A DNA stretch of 8,948 nucleotides from assembly GCA_003165115.1 (NCBI GenBank), contig PLSJ01000190.1, positions 1-8,948 of the forward strand. Reading direction: 5' to 3'. The notes under the pieces are model-generated. The model made no database searches, was not told the DNA's origin, and worked only from the letters and a program-made list of their open reading frames with translations. Below are positions 6,275 to 8,948 of this stretch, one piece after another (within the stretch, counting starts at the first letter, position 1; each line of letters begins with the position of its first letter). A program made the translations under genes and the position numbers. This DNA is from Syntrophaceae bacterium. Lineage in GTDB: Bacteria; Desulfobacterota; Syntrophorhabdia; Syntrophorhabdales; WCHB1-27.

Positions 6275-7420
6275 ATGAGCATAGCGATCGTGGATGCCAG
6301 GGGGTGGCAGAACACCCTGGACCTTAAAACGGGCGAGAAGACGGGCGCGGCCGGGGCCGTGGTGGAGATGGTCAAAGGTGTGTTGCAAAGGCACCCCTAT
6401 CCGGGCGATATGGACCCGGGAAGCAACCGTTGGGTCACTGATACGGCGTTCGACCTCATCGACCGCTATGGCCCCCGCTTTGTCTTCCTCACCTATGCGG
6501 CACAGTATTTTTCGGGTCGATATGCGCCCATGGCGAGCGACGAGCGGGCAAGGATGATTACCGATATCTTCCTGGAGGCGGAGCGATTCATCAACGCATC
6601 CGGTTTCGCCGCCATAATGGTGGGGACGGGGGACATGACGCCGTTCTTGGGTTTTATCGACGCAACCGGAATCGACGGCCTTGCCGTCTGCACGCACTGG
6701 TCAACGAGATACGCCGGCCTGTACGGCCCGAGTCAGGAGGACATGAGACGCCTGAGAGCGCATCCGCACATCGAGAAGATCGTTCCGCGGGAAGAAATCG
6801 GAAAGCTTTTCGGCGGGAGCCCCGAACAGATATCGAAAGTCCCCGAATACCTCATGCTTGCCCGTGAGGGTTATGCGTTCAGGACCGTAAGCGACGCCAA
6901 GAAGACGCCGGTGATGATTCCGGCCCTCAATTTCCATGTCCCCCTGTACGCGCCGGGCCACGCCGTGGAAGCCGTTACCGGCATCAGGAGAGCGATAGAA
7001 GAAGACCTCTCGGAAAGAAATGTCGTCCTGATCGTCCTGGAGGGCATAGGGGTGAGCGAGTTTCCATGGCCCCACCTGTCGTGCCGGAACGGCACGGAAT
7101 GGTTTTACTACGAGCCCGGAGAGGCCCAATACCTGACAGTCACGTCGGGTGAGCACCGTTTTCTCGACTATCCCACGGGAACGGGGTGCAAATACCTCGA
7201 TAAGGCGGAGGCAACGAGGAGCTACCCTTACTCCGGGATTTTCAAGTCGGTCCCCGAAGGCACCTTTGCGCGCACGTTTCCGGGGAAAAGCATCGCCGTC
7301 GGAAACAGGAGCATGTTCATGCACATGGTGACCGGCGCGGACCTTTCGGTCGAGTGCTTTGCGCGAAACCTCTACAACCAGGGCACGATGGCCGTGATCC
7401 ATCGGGAGGACAAAGCGTGA
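6275..7420 (+). CDS. Conserved-looking 381-residue protein of unknown function, partner of radical SAM gene
   Basis: Not recognised. It is a soluble, probably cytoplasmic protein without signal peptide or membrane segments. Landmarks: MSIAIVDARGW at the N-terminus, FVFLTYAAQYFSG (69-81), MVGTGDMTPFLG (115-126), a striking CTHWSTRYAGLYGPS (139-153), HPHIEKIVPREE (163-174), NFHVPLYAPGHAVEA (219-233), VVLIVLEGIGVSEFPWPHLSC (250-270) and YPTGTGCKYLDK (299-310). The conserved-looking His, Asp, Cys and Glu positions suggest an enzyme with metal or phosphate chemistry. VVLIVLEGIG loosely recalls the first strand of alkaline-phosphatase-superfamily enzymes, but the other metal ligands of that fold are not visible, so I do not assign it. 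AAAGGA lies about 7-8 nt before the ATG, and the gene starts 13 bp after the radical SAM stop, so the two are surely co-transcribed. It may be the substrate protein or the downstream enzyme of that radical SAM protein. Confidence 0.85.
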   Translation: MSIAIVDARGWQNTLDLKTGEKTGAAGAVVEMVKGVLQRHPYPGDMDPGSNRWVTDTAFDLIDRYGPRFVFLTYAAQYFSGRYAPMASDERARMITDIFLEAERFINASGFAAIMVGTGDMTPFLGFIDATGIDGLAVCTHWSTRYAGLYGPSQEDMRRLRAHPHIEKIVPREEIGKLFGGSPEQISKVPEYLMLAREGYAFRTVSDAKKTPVMIPALNFHVPLYAPGHAVEAVTGIRRAIEEDLSERNVVLIVLEGIGVSEFPWPHLSCRNGTEWFYYEPGEAQYLTVTSGEHRFLDYPTGTGCKYLDKAEATRSYPYSGIFKSVPEGTFARTFPGKSIAVGNRSMFMHMVTGADLSVECFARNLYNQGTMAVIHREDKA

Positions 7421-7467
7421 TAACTCAAGGTCATCCCCGAACTTCGGCCCGTCGTGACGCGCTTTTT
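7411..7467 (+). terminator. Poor terminator candidate between convergent genes
   Basis: AAAGCGT at the end of the 381-residue gene can pair with ACGC-(GC)-TTT in front of five T's (7463-7467). The loop is about 40 bases and contains a small CCGA-ACT-TCGG hairpin (7437-7447). The stem is interrupted, so this is weak. Nothing better is visible in the 53-bp spacer 7421-7473, and none is seen for the formate dehydrogenase gene on the other strand. Confidence 0.2.
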
Positions 7468-7473
7468 CCGCAC

Positions 7474-8948
7474 CTATAGTTTCTCGATCCTCACCGCACA
7501 GGCTTTGTACTCCGCGGTCCGGCACACGGGGTCAAAGGCAGGATTGGTCAGCCAGTTCGCGCAGGCTTCGCGGAAATGAAAGGCCATCCACACCATTCCC
7601 CTGGGGACCTGGTCGGTTATCCTGGCCTTGACCCGCACCTCGCCGCGCCGTGATGTCACCCGGACCATCTCACCGTTTTCGATCTCCATAGCCAACGCGT
7701 CCTCGGGCGACACATCCGCGGTCTCCTCACCCAGGAGCCTGTTCAGGCCGGGAGCGCGACCGGTCTGGGTCCTGGTGTGATAATGGTAGAGTCTCCGTCC
7801 CGTGCTCAGGACAAAGGGATATTCCCGGTCCGTAACTTCGGCGGGCGGTGTCCAGTCGGACGGGACAAACCGCGCGAGGCCGCAGGTAAAATGGCCTTCC
7901 TTGTGCAGGAACGTGGTGCCGGGGTGGTCCTCCCCAAGGACCGGCCATTGCAGACCGTCCCCTTCGAGACGCGCATACTTGATGCCGGTCATTGCCGGGG
8001 CAAGCACGGATATTTCGTTATCCCACAATTCCCTGGCGCTGGCGGAAGCCCAATCATGCCCCATGCGCCTCGCTATCTCTTTGAATATCCACCAGTTCGG
8101 CTTCGCAACGCCTGGGGCCTTGCTCACCCCACGCACCCGGCTCACCCGCCTTTCGCTATTGGTGAAGGTGCCGTCGTTCTCGCTCCATGCGGCGGCGGGA
8201 AAGATGACATGGGCAAAACGGGTCGTCTCCGTGGGGAAGTTGTCCTGGCAGACCAGGAATTCGGCCGACGACAGGCACTTCTCCACATGCCTGATATCGG
8301 GCTCGGTATTCGCGAGGTTTTCGCCAAAAACATAGAATGCCTTAATCCTGCCGTCAAGGAGACCCTCCATCATGTCGGGCAGCATCATTCCCGGCTTTTC
8401 AGGCAGCTTCTCCACGCCCCACGCGGCCCTGAATTTGGCCTGCGCACCAGGGTCGTCCACGCGCTGATATCCCGGAAAGACGTTCGGCAGGGCGCCCATG
8501 TCGCATGCCCCCTGGACGTTGTTCTGTCCCCTCAGGGGGTTTACGCCGCCGCACTCGAAGCCCACGTTTCCCAGGAGCATCTGCAGGTTGGCGCAGCTCG
8601 TCACATTGTTCACCCCGCTCGTGTGCTCGGTGATCCCGAGGGTGTAGATAAGCATCCCCGGTCTCACGGCGGCCAGCCTTCTCGCGACCAGGCGGATCGT
8701 TTCCGCGTCTATGCCGCATATCCCGGACGCCCGTTCCGGCGGATACTCCAGGACCTTTTGCTTCAGCTCCTCGAAGCCCACGGTGCATGAATCGACGTAG
8801 GCCTTATCGTAAAGGTCTTCGGTAATGAGCACGTACATGAGCCCGTTGAGCAGGGCAATGTCACTTCCCACCTTGATCTGCAGATGCTTTGTGGCGCGTA
8901 GGGCGAGATCGGTGGCGCGGGGATCGACGACGTAAAGCTCCGCGCCCT
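7474..8948 (-). CDS. fdhA: Formate dehydrogenase alpha subunit, C-terminal 490 residues (N-terminus beyond window)
   Basis: Molybdopterin-guanine-dinucleotide (Mo or W) oxidoreductase that interconverts formate and CO2. The frame is open to the right edge with two bases over; a GTG codon at 8871 is internal (LQIKVGSDIALLNG), not a start. Features run in the FdhF/FdhA order: VVDPRAT and GSDIALLNGLMYVLI, GITEHTSGVNN, GGVNPLRGQNNVQGACDMGALPNVFPGYQ (near 8490-8540), the FGENLANTEPD loop, CQDNFPTETTRFAHVIFPAAAWSENDGTFTNSERR, then the C-terminal cofactor-binding domain (STGRRLYHYHTRTQTGR, MVWMAFHFREACANWLTN, EYKACAVRIEKL). E. coli FdhF aligns along nearly the whole length by memory and has a tail of about 30 more residues. 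The missing 200 or so residues would carry the N-terminal [4Fe-4S] site and the active Cys or Sec, so selenocysteine use cannot be judged. It is probably cytoplasmic; electron-transfer partners would lie outside the window. Confidence 0.95.
   Translation of the reverse strand, partial: GAELYVVDPRATDLALRATKHLQIKVGSDIALLNGLMYVLITEDLYDKAYVDSCTVGFEELKQKVLEYPPERASGICGIDAETIRLVARRLAAVRPGMLIYTLGITEHTSGVNNVTSCANLQMLLGNVGFECGGVNPLRGQNNVQGACDMGALPNVFPGYQRVDDPGAQAKFRAAWGVEKLPEKPGMMLPDMMEGLLDGRIKAFYVFGENLANTEPDIRHVEKCLSSAEFLVCQDNFPTETTRFAHVIFPAAAWSENDGTFTNSERRVSRVRGVSKAPGVAKPNWWIFKEIARRMGHDWASASARELWDNEISVLAPAMTGIKYARLEGDGLQWPVLGEDHPGTTFLHKEGHFTCGLARFVPSDWTPPAEVTDREYPFVLSTGRRLYHYHTRTQTGRAPGLNRLLGEETADVSPEDALAMEIENGEMVRVTSRRGEVRVKARITDQVPRGMVWMAFHFREACANWLTNPAFDPVCRTAEYKACAVRIEKL

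Noticed and set aside
6275..7420. Assignment of the 381-residue protein as AMMECR1 or Memo, the usual partners of AmmeMemoRadiSam enzymes
   Set aside because: None of the motifs of either family that I know can be seen.
7777..8790. Plus-strand frame of 337 codons
   Set aside because: Lies entirely opposite the formate dehydrogenase gene, whose motifs are unmistakable; low-complexity Arg/Gly/His composition.
8869..8871. GTG at 8871 as start of the formate dehydrogenase gene
   Set aside because: The frame continues upstream with family-typical GAELYVVDPRATDLALRATKHLQIK, so the codon is an internal valine and the gene is cut by the window edge.

Overview
The window looks like chromosomal DNA of a GC-rich (by eye just under 60% GC) strictly anaerobic bacterium, most likely a syntroph or sulfate-reducer relative of the Desulfobacterota (Deltaproteobacteria). 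That placement is inference. It rests on a DapL-type lysine pathway enzyme, a molybdopterin formate dehydrogenase, a COG1180-type radical SAM enzyme and a 62-residue protein of a kind I associate with that group. No rRNA, tRNA, CRISPR array, insertion sequence or phage gene was found.

Left part (1-3024): a membrane-anchored spermidine-synthase-like protein on the minus strand, cut by the left edge, diverges from dapL (LL-diaminopimelate aminotransferase). Its promoter is well formed (TTGACA, 17 bp, TACAAA). Close behind dapL on the same strand lies a 196-residue P-loop NTPase of unknown function.

Middle (3030-4847, minus strand): a 62-residue conserved-looking protein ends 5 bp from the stop of the P-loop gene and has its own near-consensus promoter flanked by a 9-bp direct repeat. 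Next comes an AbgB-like M20 amidohydrolase with a signal peptide.

Divergent gap (4848-5265): about 420 bp without a confident gene. It holds a candidate folded element (an 11-bp stem with one bulge plus a second, interlocking 6-bp stem), then a strong Shine-Dalgarno and a 52-codon GTG reading frame, then a possible promoter for the next operon.

Right part (5266-8948): a two-gene operon on the plus strand, a radical SAM enzyme with a cysteine-rich C-terminus and, 13 bp downstream, a 381-residue protein I cannot assign. This pair is the best candidate for an undescribed system. It converges on the C-terminal two thirds of a formate dehydrogenase alpha subunit on the minus strand, cut by the right edge. 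The genes look like several independent small transcription units; only dapL/P-loop and radical SAM/unknown look like true operons.
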